64,000 bases of DNA, taken from contig PHFE01000095.1 of NCBI GenBank assembly GCA_002796755.1, forward strand, positions 1,564,411 to 1,628,410, written 5' to 3'. The notes below the pieces were generated by a model. That model saw nothing but the letters and a program-made list of their open reading frames with translations. It was not told the DNA's origin and searched no databases. Within the stretch, counting starts at the first letter, position 1. Each line of letters opens with the position of its first letter. This DNA comes from Paracorniculantispora psalliotae. Taxonomy: Eukaryota > Ascomycota > Sordariomycetes > Hypocreales > Cordycipitaceae. Positions 20,974-31,932 of this stretch are shown here, in pieces. The translations under genes were made by a program, and so were the position numbers.

Positions 20974-21241
20974 GATGAGTGTTGCCTCTTGGTGACGAGG
21001 ACAATCTTGAAAATGCTGTGAAGGTGCGATATACGGGTAGAGTTGAGAGCTGCGAATGTGCGCCTAGTGTGATGCGTGGTGGTTCCAACTTTCGGAGCTG
21101 GCCCAAGCTTTTTCCAGCGCTGGGCGGTGGTGGCGTGGTGCTGCAGTGACCCGCGCCACCTGGCGGGCCTGGAAACTTCGGATCAGAATGTCACATTAGA
21201 CCCAACATCAACGGCTTCTTCGAACACGAGACATTGCCAAC

Positions 21242-21537
21242 ATGCATCCCCATCTGCATACAAAGAACGCGCTTGGTACGGCGACCGATATTAAGATACT
21301 GGGACACACGGATGGCTAACCACGTCGGCTGCAGCGTGCGAGGAAATTATCTCCCAGCTCGAAGAGTGCCACGCCAGAGGCTTCATGCACAAGGCCGCCG
21401 GCGGTTGCAACGACGTCAAGGAAAAGGTCAATCAGTGCCTGCGAGCCGAGCGATCGAAGATACAAGACGAAAACCGGGCGGCGGCGCGGGCGAAGCGCGA
21501 GAAAGTCAAGAAGGCGCAGCAAGACCTCGGACTGTAG
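21242..21537 (+). CDS. CMC2: COX assembly mitochondrial protein Cmc2
   Basis: Two exons: 21242-21275 and 21335-21537 (78 residues), with a 59-nt GT-AG intron. The protein begins MHPHLHTKNALACEEIISQL, the conserved opening of Cmc2. It contains a twin Cx9C motif (CEEIISQLEEC and CNDVKEKVNQC), which is oxidised by Mia40 in the mitochondrial intermembrane space. The C-terminus is highly charged. Cmc2 takes part in cytochrome c oxidase biogenesis. It shares a 268-nt bidirectional promoter with prefoldin 2 and converges on the TMEM14-like gene. Confidence 0.92.
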
Positions 21538-21792
21538 TTTTGCAGAACAGGCTACTCGAAGCACAGTCGATGTACACTATACGGAAAACACGAAAAACGA
21601 TTGGGCATATATGATTCATCATCAGGAAAAAATTGTACAATAATTGGGTGGCGTTTAGCATCTGGATGAATTGGAAATTGAAGCGTTAAGAAGAGACAAT
21701 TATCATCAGTTTTATTTATACATATTGGCCAACAATCCAAACCGCGTTTCAACATGTATGGGGCTGTGCCGATTTTCAAGAATCAAGACATC

Positions 21793-22287
21793 TTAAGCCG
21801 AGTTCTTGTAGGCCTGGCCGAAGGTAATGGCACCAAAGGTGGACAGGACACTGAGGAGGATCGGGACGGGCTTCTTGAGACGGATGGCGCGGGGAATGGA
21901 CGAGCCGCCGAGGACGACCGAGGCGAGGAGGCTCAGTTCCACGCCGTACGGCTGGCGGTTCTGGATGCGGTAGCCACCGAGGCCGTCTGCGTTTTCGAAG
22001 CGCGCGCGTTAGCAAAAAGCACTCGGCATTGTGCAGGGCATGTCGGAGGGGTTGACGGGAGGGAAACCTACACAGGAGACCGACGGAGCAGCCGGCGACA
22101 ATGGAGGGCACGGAGCGCGTCTTGGCATAGCCCATGATGCCGCCGCCGGCCGTCAAGGCGGCGAGGAGAAAGGAGGTGTATTCGAGGTTGGAAGACTATT
22201 GCGACATTGTCAGTTGGGTTTGGCTTCGTCGGCTATTACGGTCGGGACAGTGGGCATGGCAGCCCGCAGTACCGAGCAACATACCAT
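21793..22287 (-). CDS. TMEM14 / UPF0136-family small membrane protein
   Basis: Three exons: 22287-22285, 22195-22072, 21986-21793 (106 residues). The first exon is only the ATG codon, followed at once by gtatgt; the second begins SSNLEYTSFLLAALTAGG. Introns of 89 and 85 nt preserve frame. The protein has four hydrophobic stretches with Gly-rich turns (GGGIMGYAKTRSVPSIVAG, GLLYGLGGY, LLSVLSTFGAITFGQAYK), matching TMEM14 proteins, which sit in mitochondrial or other inner membranes. Mammalian TMEM14C is linked to haem precursor transport; the fungal role is not established. It is head-to-head with OST2. Confidence 0.88.
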
Positions 22288-22702
22288 TGTGGCTGAGTGA
22301 TAATAGTTGTTGGCTTTAATTAGAGAATGGCTTCGTATGGGATTAGATGCGCCTGGATTTGTATTGCCGAAGATGGTCGGATGCTAAGCTGTGGAAGCTC
22401 GCCCAGCCGAAGCTACTGACGACATTTGGCTGGCTGTGGGTCTGTTCTGGCCGCGCCCCCAGCCAGCGACCAGATCCCTGAAAGGTGGGATGGGCGACTC
22501 CAGCCAATCACCGTGCTCCGCTGCTCCTTGGAGCTGTCGTGTCCGGTACCTGGCCTTTCAGCACTCACCCTCACCATCTCGACATCTCGACTGTTTGCCC
22601 ATTCTTTTCTTTTCCCCGTCAATTGTCCAGGACAATCGCCGCCACAGCTAGTTCTCCGTGTCTTTCCATTTGCTTCACAACAAATAGATTCCCCCCGACA
22701 CC
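22288..22702. promoter_or_regulatory. Bidirectional promoter of TMEM14-like and OST2 genes
   Basis: 415 nt between two divergent starts. It contains a CCAAT sequence near 22503 (agccaatc) and pyrimidine-rich leader sequence before the OST2 ATG. Confidence 0.5.
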
Positions 22703-23375
22703 ATGGCGCCCAAGAAAAACGCAGCTGCCGCTGCTGCTGCTGCCGCCGCCGCCGCGACCACCACGACGACAGAGAAGCAACCCGTCACCCCGACCACACC
22801 GTCCGCCGCGCCCGTGGCCGCGAAGCGCTCGTCGGCACCGGCGACTGCCAAGGGCGGCGCCGCCAGCTGGGACGTCGTCTTCCAGAACATCTACACCCAC
22901 TACGTGAACGAGACGACGCAGCGCACCAAGCTGATTGACGTCTTCCTGGCCTTCCTGGTTGTCGTCGGTGGTCTGCAATTCGCCTACTGCGTCCTTGCCG
23001 GCAATTACGTACGTTTCCCTACGACTATGCTACAACCTAGCCTTTATCGAAAGACTTCTGCTAACAAGCAAAACAGCCTTTCAACGCTTTCCTGTCCGGC
23101 TTCTCTGCCACTGTTGGCCAGTTTGTCCTTGCCAGTACGTCGACGCTCGATTACAACACAATTCTCTGATCACGAGCTAACCTTTCAGTCTCTCTCCGCA
23201 TTCAAACAGCCACGACCGACAAGACCGAGTTCCCCTCTGTTTCACCCGAAAGGTACGACTGCCAATTCATCTCCAACGTCCGATTCTATACTAACAATGG
23301 ATGCACAGAGCCTTTGCCGATTTCGTCGTTTGCAGTTTGATTCTGCACTTTTTCTGCATCAACTTTATCAACTAA
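22703..23375 (+). CDS. OST2: Oligosaccharyltransferase subunit Ost2 / DAD1
   Basis: Four exons: 22703-23008, 23077-23134, 23189-23252, 23309-23375 (164 residues). Introns of 68, 54 and 56 nt are GT-AG. The conserved DAD1 body starts near residue 55 (TKLIDVFLAFLVVVGGLQFAYC) and continues GNYPFNAFLSGFSATVGQFVLA, ISLRIQTATTDKTEF and SPERAFADFVVCSLILHFFCINFIN to the stop. DAD1 is a membrane subunit of the ER complex that adds N-glycans to nascent proteins. The N-terminal extension of about 50 residues is unusual: a run of 12 Ala followed by Thr and Pro-rich sequence, coded by GCN and ACN repeats. Confidence 0.93.
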
Positions 23376-23592
23376 AATGGGAATTCTCTTTCTGGGCTTT
23401 CAGGGATAATAAAACGAAAACAGCAAGCTGGAAAAGGGTTGGCCGGGCTGGCATATAAATGTATTATAGGCGATCATGATATTTTACAGCTGGCAACAAT
23501 ATACACATCACATACACCACTACCAGTCCAATGATCATAAAGCAGATACAAATTATGGGAATCTCAACTGTACATCATCTATCCGGCTCTAT

Positions 23593-24743
23593 TTATGCTG
23601 CGCCTTCAGCTACAGGTGGTGTTGACACTGCGTCTCTGGGAGGCCCTTGGCCAGCTTTAGGAGGCGGCGGCACACCAGCCGATTTGGAAGCCGGCGCGTT
23701 GTCCAGCTTGCGGCTCTTTTCCTCCTCCTCTTTGAAGTAATCATTCATTAAATCGTTGCCGCCTGCAGCCGGCTTCTCTTTCTTCTTGCCTCCCTTGGGC
23801 GGGCCGCTCGCCGGTGACGCCGTGCGGCTGACCAGCTGCGCAGGCACCAGGAACGAGCCCGTATCTCCTCCCTGCGCCGTGTCAGCGGGCACAAAGGCAC
23901 CGCTCGCCGCCGCCGCCATGGCGGCCTTCTCGTTGCCGCCGTCAAACATGGTCTCGCCGGGGGCGTCGACGGGCTCGCTCAGCGGCGGGGGCAGGCGGTG
24001 CAGCGCGCCGTAGCCGAGGGTGCAGCCGATGGCGCCGCTGCCGCCCCATTCGCGGCTGGGCTGTATCGTCACCTCGCGCGTGACGTCGTACTCGTTGTTG
24101 TAGACGTGGAGGCGAAGCGGGCGCCCCATGAAGTCCTCGACGAGCTCGCCGAGCGCTGACTCGCCGTGCAGGGAGCCCTCGGGGCTGCCCAGGATGTAGT
24201 CGCTGTAGGGGAGGAGTCCCGCGAGGTCGGCCGGCGAGTTGGCGGGCACGTCGAGGACGTGCCAAATGTTGGCGGCGAGGGCCAATGGCGAGAATTGGAG
24301 GGAGAGGCCGAGGGACGCCGTGTCGGCTGGGACGGGGATGTGCATTTCTCTCGTTCGTTGTCCCTGCCAAGGGTTAGCAGAGATGCGATGGCCACGGTTC
24401 ATGGGTAGGTACTTGCCTTGGCACTCCAGATACCTAGCGATACACTGCCACCGGCACAGTTTCGTACTTCTTGAGCAAACAAGCTGGGGTCCGGGTTGTC
24501 CTGATGGAGCCGTTAGCATTGCGCGCCACCTACACACATGCGTCAACGCTGGGGCACAAGGTTCCTGAAGCTTACAATTGGGCGTCCATTGATGCCGACG
24601 ATATAATCAAACCACGGCTCGATGGCCAGCTGCAAGTTTGTGTTTCGCAGCACCTGGAAGCCAAACGATCCTTGCTCCTGGTGGCCTTGCGGGGTGTCAC
24701 CACCATCCAGGCGGGCCATGAATCGGTTGAGCGCGTTGAACAT
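23593..24743 (-). CDS. GRH1: Golgi reassembly-stacking protein (GRASP65/Grh1)
   Basis: Three exons: 24743-24576, 24500-24417, 24363-23593 (340 residues). Intron 1 (75 nt) is GT-AG. Intron 2 (53 nt) is GC-AG (gcaagt donor), and only this reading keeps the frame. The two PDZ-like GRASP domains are clear: SFGFQVLRNTNLQLAIEPWF and DYIVGINGRPIDNPDPSLF in the first, SLGLSLQFSPLALAANIWHV and SPADLAGLLPYSDYILGSPE in the second. The C-terminal third is Pro, Lys and Ala-rich and probably disordered. GRASP proteins tether Golgi and COPII membranes and help unconventional secretion. Yeast Grh1 is N-acetylated, not myristoylated; the N-terminus here (MFNAL) likewise lacks Gly2. Confidence 0.92.
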
Positions 24744-25099
24744 GGTGGCTGTCCGGGCCTTTGGCGTTATTAACTGTAATTCTCTGTAGGCTGGTTTGTA
24801 TTTGCGGTCCGAGTTTTGCTATGCGACGATGAAGGGGGAGCTTCGAGACTGGCTGCTTATTGGAGATGCTGGATGAAGCTACCTGGTCCCAGGTGAAGCA
24901 AGCTGGCCCATAGCCCACCGACACGCCGATAGTGGAGCTTTGTGGCGCCAGCCAGCAGCAACTTTTAGACCTTGCACGACTTGCATTCAGATTGCGACAG
25001 GAAAAAGAAGAGCAGCCACCAGCATATTTACAGGACAAAAGTTCAGTATATGCAATACAACTAGTAGAAGAGGTTTCTGATACGTTCGATTTTTAAGGT
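24744..25099. promoter_or_regulatory. Bidirectional promoter of GRH1 and TGS1
   Basis: 356 nt between two divergent start codons. No coding frame is supported. Confidence 0.5.
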
Positions 25100-26010
25100 A
25101 TGGGCTCCGCGGCGGAGGCCAACGGCGACCAGCCAGCATATGAGTTTGAGCCTGCAGGCTGGGTCGATCTCACAGATGCGTGCCATCATTACGAGGGGCA
25201 ACACGAAGTGCCCTGGGATATTCAAAAGTAAGGCGATGCCACGATTTGTTTGCCTTTCATTCGTTTACTAATATACATTTTTAGATATTTTTCACAGCGC
25301 TACTCCATCTTTTCGTACTACGATGATGGCATCTGCATGACAGACGACGCTTGGTTTGGTGTGACACCAGAGCCCATTGCCAAGTGAGTGGCTCTCCCAA
25401 AATCCTCCGAAATTTCTACAGACAGCTCTAACAACCGAAAAGTAAAATTGCAGAAGAGATGAAGTCGTCTCCCAAGAAACAAAAAATACTGATAGACCTC
25501 TTCTGTGGTGCAGGCGGCAACACCATTGCCTTTGCATTGACGGAGAGATGGGATCGGATAATATCGATTGAGCGCGACGAGTCAACTCTCGCCTGCGCCC
25601 AGAACAACGCACAAGTGTATGGTTTAGATGACGAGTACGTTACATGGGTGCATGGTGACAGCTTCGCTTTTCTCAAGACGCTCTTCAACAACCCCTCGGC
25701 GCTGCACCCCGATCTTCAAGTTGATCTTGATGCCACAATTCTGTTCGCCAGCCCTCCATGGGGTGGTCCTGGGTATTCAACCGATGAAGTGTTCAACCTG
25801 GATAATATGCAGCCATATAGCATTACGGACCTGCATGAGGCTTACAAGCCTCTCGACCACGTCCTATTTCTGCCGCGCTCCAGTGATCTAAGGCAGCTCG
25901 CAAACCTGGCTCCCGACGGTCAAAAGATTGATATTGTTCAGATGTGCATGGAGGGCGCGAGTAAAGCTTTGGTGGCATATATACCAGGGAGGGGAACGGA
26001 GACTGTATGA
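25100..26010 (+). CDS. TGS1: Trimethylguanosine synthase Tgs1 (cap hypermethylase)
   Basis: Three exons: 25100-25227, 25285-25383, 25443-26010 (264 residues). Introns of 57 and 59 nt are GT-AG. The enzyme adds two methyl groups to the m7G cap of snRNAs and snoRNAs in the nucleus. Motif I is ILIDLFCGAGGNT (about 91-103), which binds S-adenosylmethionine. The catalytic SPPWGGPGY lies at about 179-187, where Trp stacks on the guanine. The joins restore the family sequence PWDIQKYFSQRYSIFSYYDD and VTPEPIANKIAEEM. The length is near that of yeast Tgs1 and lacks the long metazoan N-terminus. Confidence 0.94.
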
Positions 26011-26463
26011 ACAGAGCATATCAAGCAACATTCGATACCCTATTTGCTAGCTCACAGATTTGCAAAAGGAAATCTCACTTGCTGGCTTTCGATGTAGTAT
26101 TTAGCGCTGATTTGATAATAATCTACACCTTTTCAAACGATTGCAAGACACAGGTAGCTCCAGTAATCTAGGCACTGAGGCTCACGCGACCTCCGCTTCT
26201 ACCTCGAAGCAGATCACAATAGAAGATAATGGTACGAAACAGCGTAGATATATTAATCAACAACCCTTTCAAAATTTAAGTTCTCTGATAAAAATCTGCA
26301 GCTATGAGCCTCTGCAATTTGGCCATTACAATGTGGTGCAGTTAGCTGATTGTCCCCACAAGCCCTCTCATTCTCACAAGATGAGTTGCTGAAATCTTCA
26401 CCTCGCCCACAATCTGCACATTCACTACCTTTTAGGCTCATCCAGTACGAAAATACTGTCACA
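26011..26463. other. Spacer between TGS1 and the Kelch gene
   Basis: About 450 nt, probably TGS1 3' UTR and promoter of the Kelch gene. Nothing else is seen. Confidence 0.5.
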
Positions 26464-28727
26464 ATGGGCGCAAAGGACAAGAAGAAGAATAACGACGCCA
26501 AAAAGGCTAAAAAGGTACGCCCGCATCTCTTTTTCAGAATCTCGTAAAAAGTTGCCATGACGTCTAATGCGGGGCAATAACAGGCCGAGAAGCAGGCCAA
26601 GCAGGCCAGCAAAGGCGAGAAAAAGGCCAAGACCAAGCAGGCCAAGGTAGAAGGCAGTGACGCCGAGGATGTCGACCTGGACGAGGTGCTCGAGGAGTAC
26701 CGCCGGCAGCAGGAGCAGTTTCTCAAAGTCACCGAGACCGTCTGCGAAGGGCCCCCGCGACCCCGCGCCGCCTCGACCATTCTCGCCTCCCCAACGGACA
26801 CCAACAACCTGCTGCTCTTTGGTGGCGAGTATTTCAACGGCTCGCTGGCGCACTTCTTCAATGACCTGCACATTTACAACATTGCGCGCGATGAGTGGCG
26901 CTGCGTCACCTCACCAAACGCGCCGCTGCCGCGATCCGGCCACGCCTGGACGCGGGCGTCCAACCCCAACCACGTCTACCTCTTTGGCGGCGAGTTCTCC
27001 TCGCCCAAGCAGGGCACGTTCCATCACTATGCCGACTTTTGGCGCCTGGAGCCCGCCACGCGCGAGTGGACCAAGATTGAGGTCAAGGGCAAGGACAAGA
27101 GTCCGCCCGCACGTAGTGGTCATCGTATGACATACTGGAAGCACTATATCATTCTGTTTGGTGGTTTTCAGGATACCTCCAATCAGACTAAATATCTTGC
27201 CGACCTGTGGATCTTTGACACAATCAACTTCGTCTGGCATTCGCCTGCTCTGCCACCCGCTCAGCTCAAGCCTGATCCTAGATCGTCTTTTACCCTTCTC
27301 CCGTCTGAGCAGGGTGCTGTTCTTTTTGGCGGCTACTCGCGTGTCAAAGCTACTGTGGCTCTGAAAAAGAAGGCTGGCAAGGGAAACCAAGGCGCAAGCA
27401 ACACCGGACAGAAGAACGTGCTCCTCCCAAAGGTCCACGAGGACTGCTTCTTCCTGCGCATGACCATGCCCGCTACTGACGCCGCCCCCAACACTCCTCC
27501 AGCTGTCCGCTGGGAGAAGCGCAAGAAGCCAGCTAACACGCCAAGCCCCTCCCGTGCAGGCGCCACCATGACCTACCACAAGGGCCGTGGTATTTTGTTT
27601 GGTGGTGTGCATGATGTTGAAGCGAGTGAAGAAGGCATGGACTCAGAGTTTTTCAACCAGCTGTTTGCGTGGAACGTGGAGCGTAATCGATTCATGCCCC
27701 TCGCCCTGCGCAAGCCGAGAAACAACCAAAAGGCACGCCCTGCGGAGCAGCGTGTGAACCGTCGCGCGCGCGGTCAAGCCAACGAAGAGGAGCTTCTGCG
27801 ACAGCTTGCGGCCTTGGAGTCTGGTGCCTCCCTGGAAGATACTGACGATATCGAACTGGAAAAGAAGGAGGAAGAGGAAGAGGAACAAATTCCTGTGAAG
27901 GAGATGCCTGTGACCATGGAGCCGCCGCATATGCGGTTTAACGCGCAGCTTACGGTGCAAAATGACGTTCTCTACATCTACGGTGGCACGTATGAAAAGG
28001 CCGACCGCGAGTTCACGTTTGACGACTTGTACGCAATTGACCTGGTAAAGCTTGACGGATGCAAGGAAATCTTTACCAGGCCTGTTGAGGACTGGATCGT
28101 AAGTGGATTTGGTGACAAGGCGCGGATGCGGTGTAAGCTAACTACGTTTGTGCAGGAATCCGAAGACGAGGATGACGAAGACGACGAATGGGATGATGAG
28201 GAAGACGAAGAAGATGAAGATGAAGATGATGAGGAGGAGGAACCTAGCCAAGAACTGTACACGCCCAGCAAGCGTGGCAAGAAGAAGGAAGACGATACCG
28301 CCTCGGAGACCACCGCGCCATCTGAGACTACGGAAGAGGAGGAGGGCGACACCTCAGCCACGTCTGTGGACGATGGCCTGCCTCATCCAAGAGTAAGTTT
28401 CAACCACTGTCCTTGCTCTCTTCGACCCAATACTAACACCTTTACTTTCAGCCTTTCGAATCGCGTCGCGAATTCTTTGTTCGCACCACGGCCGAGTGGC
28501 AGGAGATCCTCATGACGAACCTGCGGTGGAAGAACATCCAGCCCGAGACCATGGCCATCAAGGAAATCAAGGCCAAGGCGTTTGAGCTGAGCGAGGAGAA
28601 GTGGTGGGACTGCCGCGAGGAGATTACCGCGCTGGAAGAGGAGCAGGAGGCGGCGGGCATCCAGGAAGTCGTCAGCCTGGCGGAGCGAGGTGACGCAGGC
28701 GCCGGACCCGGCGGTCGACGAAGATAG
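26464..28727 (+). CDS. Kelch-repeat protein with DUF4110 C-terminus (KLHDC4-like)
   Basis: Three exons: 26464-26514, 26584-28392, 28452-28727 (711 residues). Introns of 69 and 59 nt are GT-AG. The Lys-rich N-terminus (MGAKDKKKNNDAKKAKK joined to AEKQAKQ) is typical of this family. Kelch blades follow, for example LLLFGGEYFNGSLAHFFNDL, VYLFGGEFSSPKQGTF and IILFGGFQDTSNQTKYLADL. A very acidic Asp/Glu stretch at about 560-590 separates the propeller from the C-terminal DUF4110 domain (EFFVRTTAEWQEILMTNLRW, KAKAFELSEEKWWDCREEI). Function is unknown; the basic and acidic tracts would suit ribosome or nuclear interaction, but that is guesswork. Confidence 0.9.
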
Positions 28728-29085
28728 ACAACTTGAACAACCATTCTCTATTAAGATTAGAAATAGTCAAATTCAATTAAAAAGCATATTGTATTCATCC
28801 TTGGGTTGTAAATTCTTGGTAGCCACTTCAGCACCTAGCTCCGCAGCTACACCAGCCATCGTAATACACACATTCCCTTTCATGCCCTCTTTCAACTCCG
28901 AATCATGCTCTGGACTGTTCCCATTTCTATCAAACTCACAACCTTGCCTCAACGCCCACGCTTCTCAAGTCAAATCATTCCGTTCAATCCATTCAGCGCA
29001 GCGGTTCTTGCACCACGCCGTCCGCCGACCACGCCGCCTTCTTGCCGCGCAGCCAGAGCACCGCGTCGGCCGCCCGCCCAATGAG
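28728..29085. other. Convergent 3' spacer
   Basis: About 360 nt between the ends of the Kelch gene and the small Cys-rich gene. It holds 3' UTR sequence only. Confidence 0.5.
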
Positions 29086-29378
29086 TCAGAAGGGCTGCTT
29101 CGCCATGGGCGGGTACTGCTTGCCGTCGCGCTCAATCTTGGGGTCGCAGGTGCAGCGCTCATCCTCGGGGATGCTGTCCATGACCATGGGGACGTGCGAA
29201 CCGCAGCCCCACCAGGTTGATTTTTCTACAGGAAGGAATTATGTGAGTTATGCGATCGAGTGTAGAGGTATGGAAAGGTTGCATCTGTGGCGTGGCGGCT
29301 TCCAAGAGTTGCAGGCCGGGATGCTGATGCGGGGTGATGAGACTTACTGCAGGTGTCGCAGGCTGCTTTTTTACACAT
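29086..29378 (-). CDS. 56-residue conserved-looking cysteine-rich protein
   Basis: Two exons: 29378-29348 and 29225-29086, with a 122-nt intron (gtaagt donor, cctgtag acceptor). The spliced protein starts MCKKAACDTCKKSTWWGCGS and continues HVPMVMDSIPEDERCTCDP to PPMAKQPF. Cysteines at positions 2, 7, 10, 16, 33 and 35 and the pattern CxxC then TWWGCGxH suggest a small metal-binding fold. I recall similar short proteins (Cys, TW-GCG-H, CTC) across fungi, plants and bacteria, annotated as hypothetical. Splicing is essential: neither exon alone makes a protein. Function is unknown; zinc binding is inference. Confidence 0.75.
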
Positions 29379-29895
29379 TTTGAAATAGTATCTAGATGGT
29401 TCTTGTCTTGAACATCAAATAGGAAGGGGAGGAGAGTTTTGTCCACGAGGCTGGCAAGAGTCAGGCAATATTTATATCCAGATGCCGGCGATGCAAAGTT
29501 AAAGGTCGGCGAGTTGCCCCGCCATACGATTCCGGTCGGCGACGTCGGCCTCCAAATTTCCGGTGCGCCGACACCCCGCGCCGCCTTTACAATGCGTCAC
29601 CGTAGGAAGCCAACTTCAATACTCAAATTATTTCTAGTTGTCTGTATTAAGCTTCAATCTAATTTTTTTTGTCTTTAATCTATTTTTGCTTGTATATTTT
29701 TCTTCTTCTTATGCCGTAGCCCAACATCCCACGATAAAGCGTGAAACCAGAGTAGTTCGAAAGCTCCATCTGTAACAGGGTATTTCCGACCAGAATAAAG
29801 TGTATTCGTTATATAACATGAAGATGGGATACTTGTTTCGCTTATAGGCACGTATAAAACCATCTAGAGTCGTGCGTATCAGAAAATATGTATCG
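29379..29895. other. Promoter of the small Cys-rich gene and 3' flank of pyroglutamyl peptidase
   Basis: About 520 nt between two minus-strand genes, locally rich in A and T near 29640-29710. No gene is seen. Confidence 0.5.
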
Positions 29896-30895
29896 CTAGT
29901 TCGCCGCGCGTCTTCTTTCGGCAATTTCGCTTTCGGCGATGGAACGAATCAGGTTAACGCAAAGTTCGCGGCCGTTCTGTATACTCGTCTCGGAGGCTTC
30001 GGCAGGGACATGGAAGAAGCAGACCTTGCCGGGGCGCTTCTGCTTGTACAGCGTCGCGAGGCTCGAGTAGTAGATGAAGTCGCACAGGAATCGGCCGGGG
30101 TCTTCCGATATTCTAACGTCGAGGGTGGGCTAGGCCAGCAAGTTAGCTTTTCACACAATTTTCCACGCGTAAAATGCATCAGTTGCAGGCCACATACCTT
30201 GCTGAGCTCCTTCCAGCGCAGGTAGACGTTGGGAATGTCGTAGGCCGACTCGAGCTGGTCGGGCAGGCCGTTCCAGATCCAGTCCTCGCCGCGCTTGCCC
30301 TCCTGCTCGTCCTCGAGGAACTCGCCGGAGACGTCGGGCTTGAGGTAGCCGGTGCGGTGCGCGAGGCGCTCCAGCAGGTAGGGCGAGCGCGAGCCGGCCA
30401 TGCCAATGTGGATGCAGGCGTCAATCTTCTGGCCGCTGTACTCGCCGTCCCAGAAGGTCGGGACCAGCCCGCGCACGTTCTTGTAGGTGACACGAATCGC
30501 CTCGGGGTGGACGAGGATGCGCACGGGAGGCATGTCGGCGACGGCTTCGCCCGCAGAGGGTGCGGCGAGCGGCGGCAGGTACGTGGGCATGCCGCGGGCA
30601 ATTTCCCATGACGGGTTCACGGGATAGTTGGGACGAAAGGCCTAGCATAAGAAGAAGCTGTCAGTCGCCGATTACTTGGGCATTGGAGGCCATCGTCGAT
30701 GCATTGGTTGCCGCTCGTGCCTGGTTTCCCGCTTCGGTCGCGGGGTACAGGTCACCCGAGGCGGGGAGCAGTGACATTGATGAGGTCAGAGGCCGTGTAG
30801 ATGAAGATACTTACACCAAAGCCGGTCACGAGAATTGTAAACTCTTCCTTCTCGGACTGCACGCCCATGTCGTCGTGGAGGCAAGCATCACCCAT
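29896..30895 (-). CDS. Pyroglutamyl-peptidase I (peptidase C15)
   Basis: Three exons: 30895-30815, 30641-30198, 30129-29896 (252 residues). Introns of 173 and 68 nt are GT-AG. The first exon ends TILVTGFG and joins AFRPNYPVNPSWEIARG, the family opening. The usual GPF is GAF here. IHIGMAGSRSPYLLERLAHR is the characteristic central motif. The catalytic Cys191 is in GRFLCDFIYY and His215 in CFFHVP; the family uses a Cys-His pair with a Glu. The enzyme removes N-terminal pyroglutamate from peptides in the cytosol. The insert of about 25 residues in the middle (SGEFLEDEQEGKRGEDWIW) is typical of fungal and animal forms compared with bacteria. Confidence 0.9.
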
Positions 30896-31172
30896 TTTTT
30901 CAGAATATAATGAAAATGTGTTTTTGTAAAAGTCAAAATGGACAAGCCGAGTCGCGGTGAGATGTCGTTTGTCATTCGAAGAATTTAGCACTGCCTGATA
31001 CAGTGCTAGCGCAGCCAAGTGCCGGCGCTACGGCGAATCAACAGCCGGCTGCGGCGCCCGGCGACATGCATGCACAGTGGGGGTTATATAGTTCTTTATA
31101 AGGGACCCTGGTTGTGCCTATTGTACCCGCTGCATCCCCGCCACTTTGGTCATGGAGACGGGCACCCGCCTC

Positions 31173-31239
31173 CGTCGACAGCGCCATCCGGTCAGTGGAA
31201 AGTATGCGTCGACAGCGCCATCTGTCAGTGGAAAGTATG
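31173..31239 (+). repeat. 34/33-nt direct tandem duplication
   Basis: Two adjacent copies of cgtcgacagcgccatc...gtcagtggaaagtatg at 31173-31206 and 31207-31239, differing by one substitution and one single-base gap. It lies in the upstream region of the pyroglutamyl peptidase gene, so it could be a duplicated regulatory element; no role is shown. Confidence 0.8.
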
Positions 31240-31932
31240 TATAAATCATGATGAACCTCGACTTGGCAGCCGTTTGATGTGAGTGGCCCGTACTCTTGCC
31301 CTCTAAAGAGGCTTCTCGGAACCCTAATTGGCGTCACAAGCGACAGCCGCTGTTCTGCACGACGCCCACAGTATTGGCAGCGAACGAAACAGCAAGAGAA
31401 GCACACAGGCGCAGACCGCGCGAAGCGGCACTCCACCTCAGAGAGTGATGTGTGGCCTACTTATGTATATTTACAAACTGGCTGCGTCCCAAGACTCAGG
31501 GCTAAGAATCGGCATCTGTGCCGTGGCGCACATGAACTGGCATTTGCAGGTCCATCTCAAGGGTCGTGAAACGCTGGTGGCTTCTGGTCGCTAATGTTAG
31601 TGCGTGTGCCGTAAATCAGGTATTTGGCCATCTCGTCAGTGGCCCTGGACTTATCCTACTTCCTAGGTGGTCCGCTCGCTGGCTCACACGATCTAGACCA
31701 CTTTAACGGATACAGCTATTCCCAATGTAAGCAACTAAGGCTCGTTCTTAAATAAAAAGGTTCACCGGGCTATGCACAACCTCGGGATATCCTCGCCGGC
31801 TAGAGAATCAGGACCCTAAGGGCCAAGGTAGGACCTCTCACAACCCTTGTGGCATGCAGCTTTCGATCAGGATTGGTTGTCAAGTTAGAAGGATTCCACG
31901 AGCCTTGTCGGCAGCTCAATTAGTAGATACCC

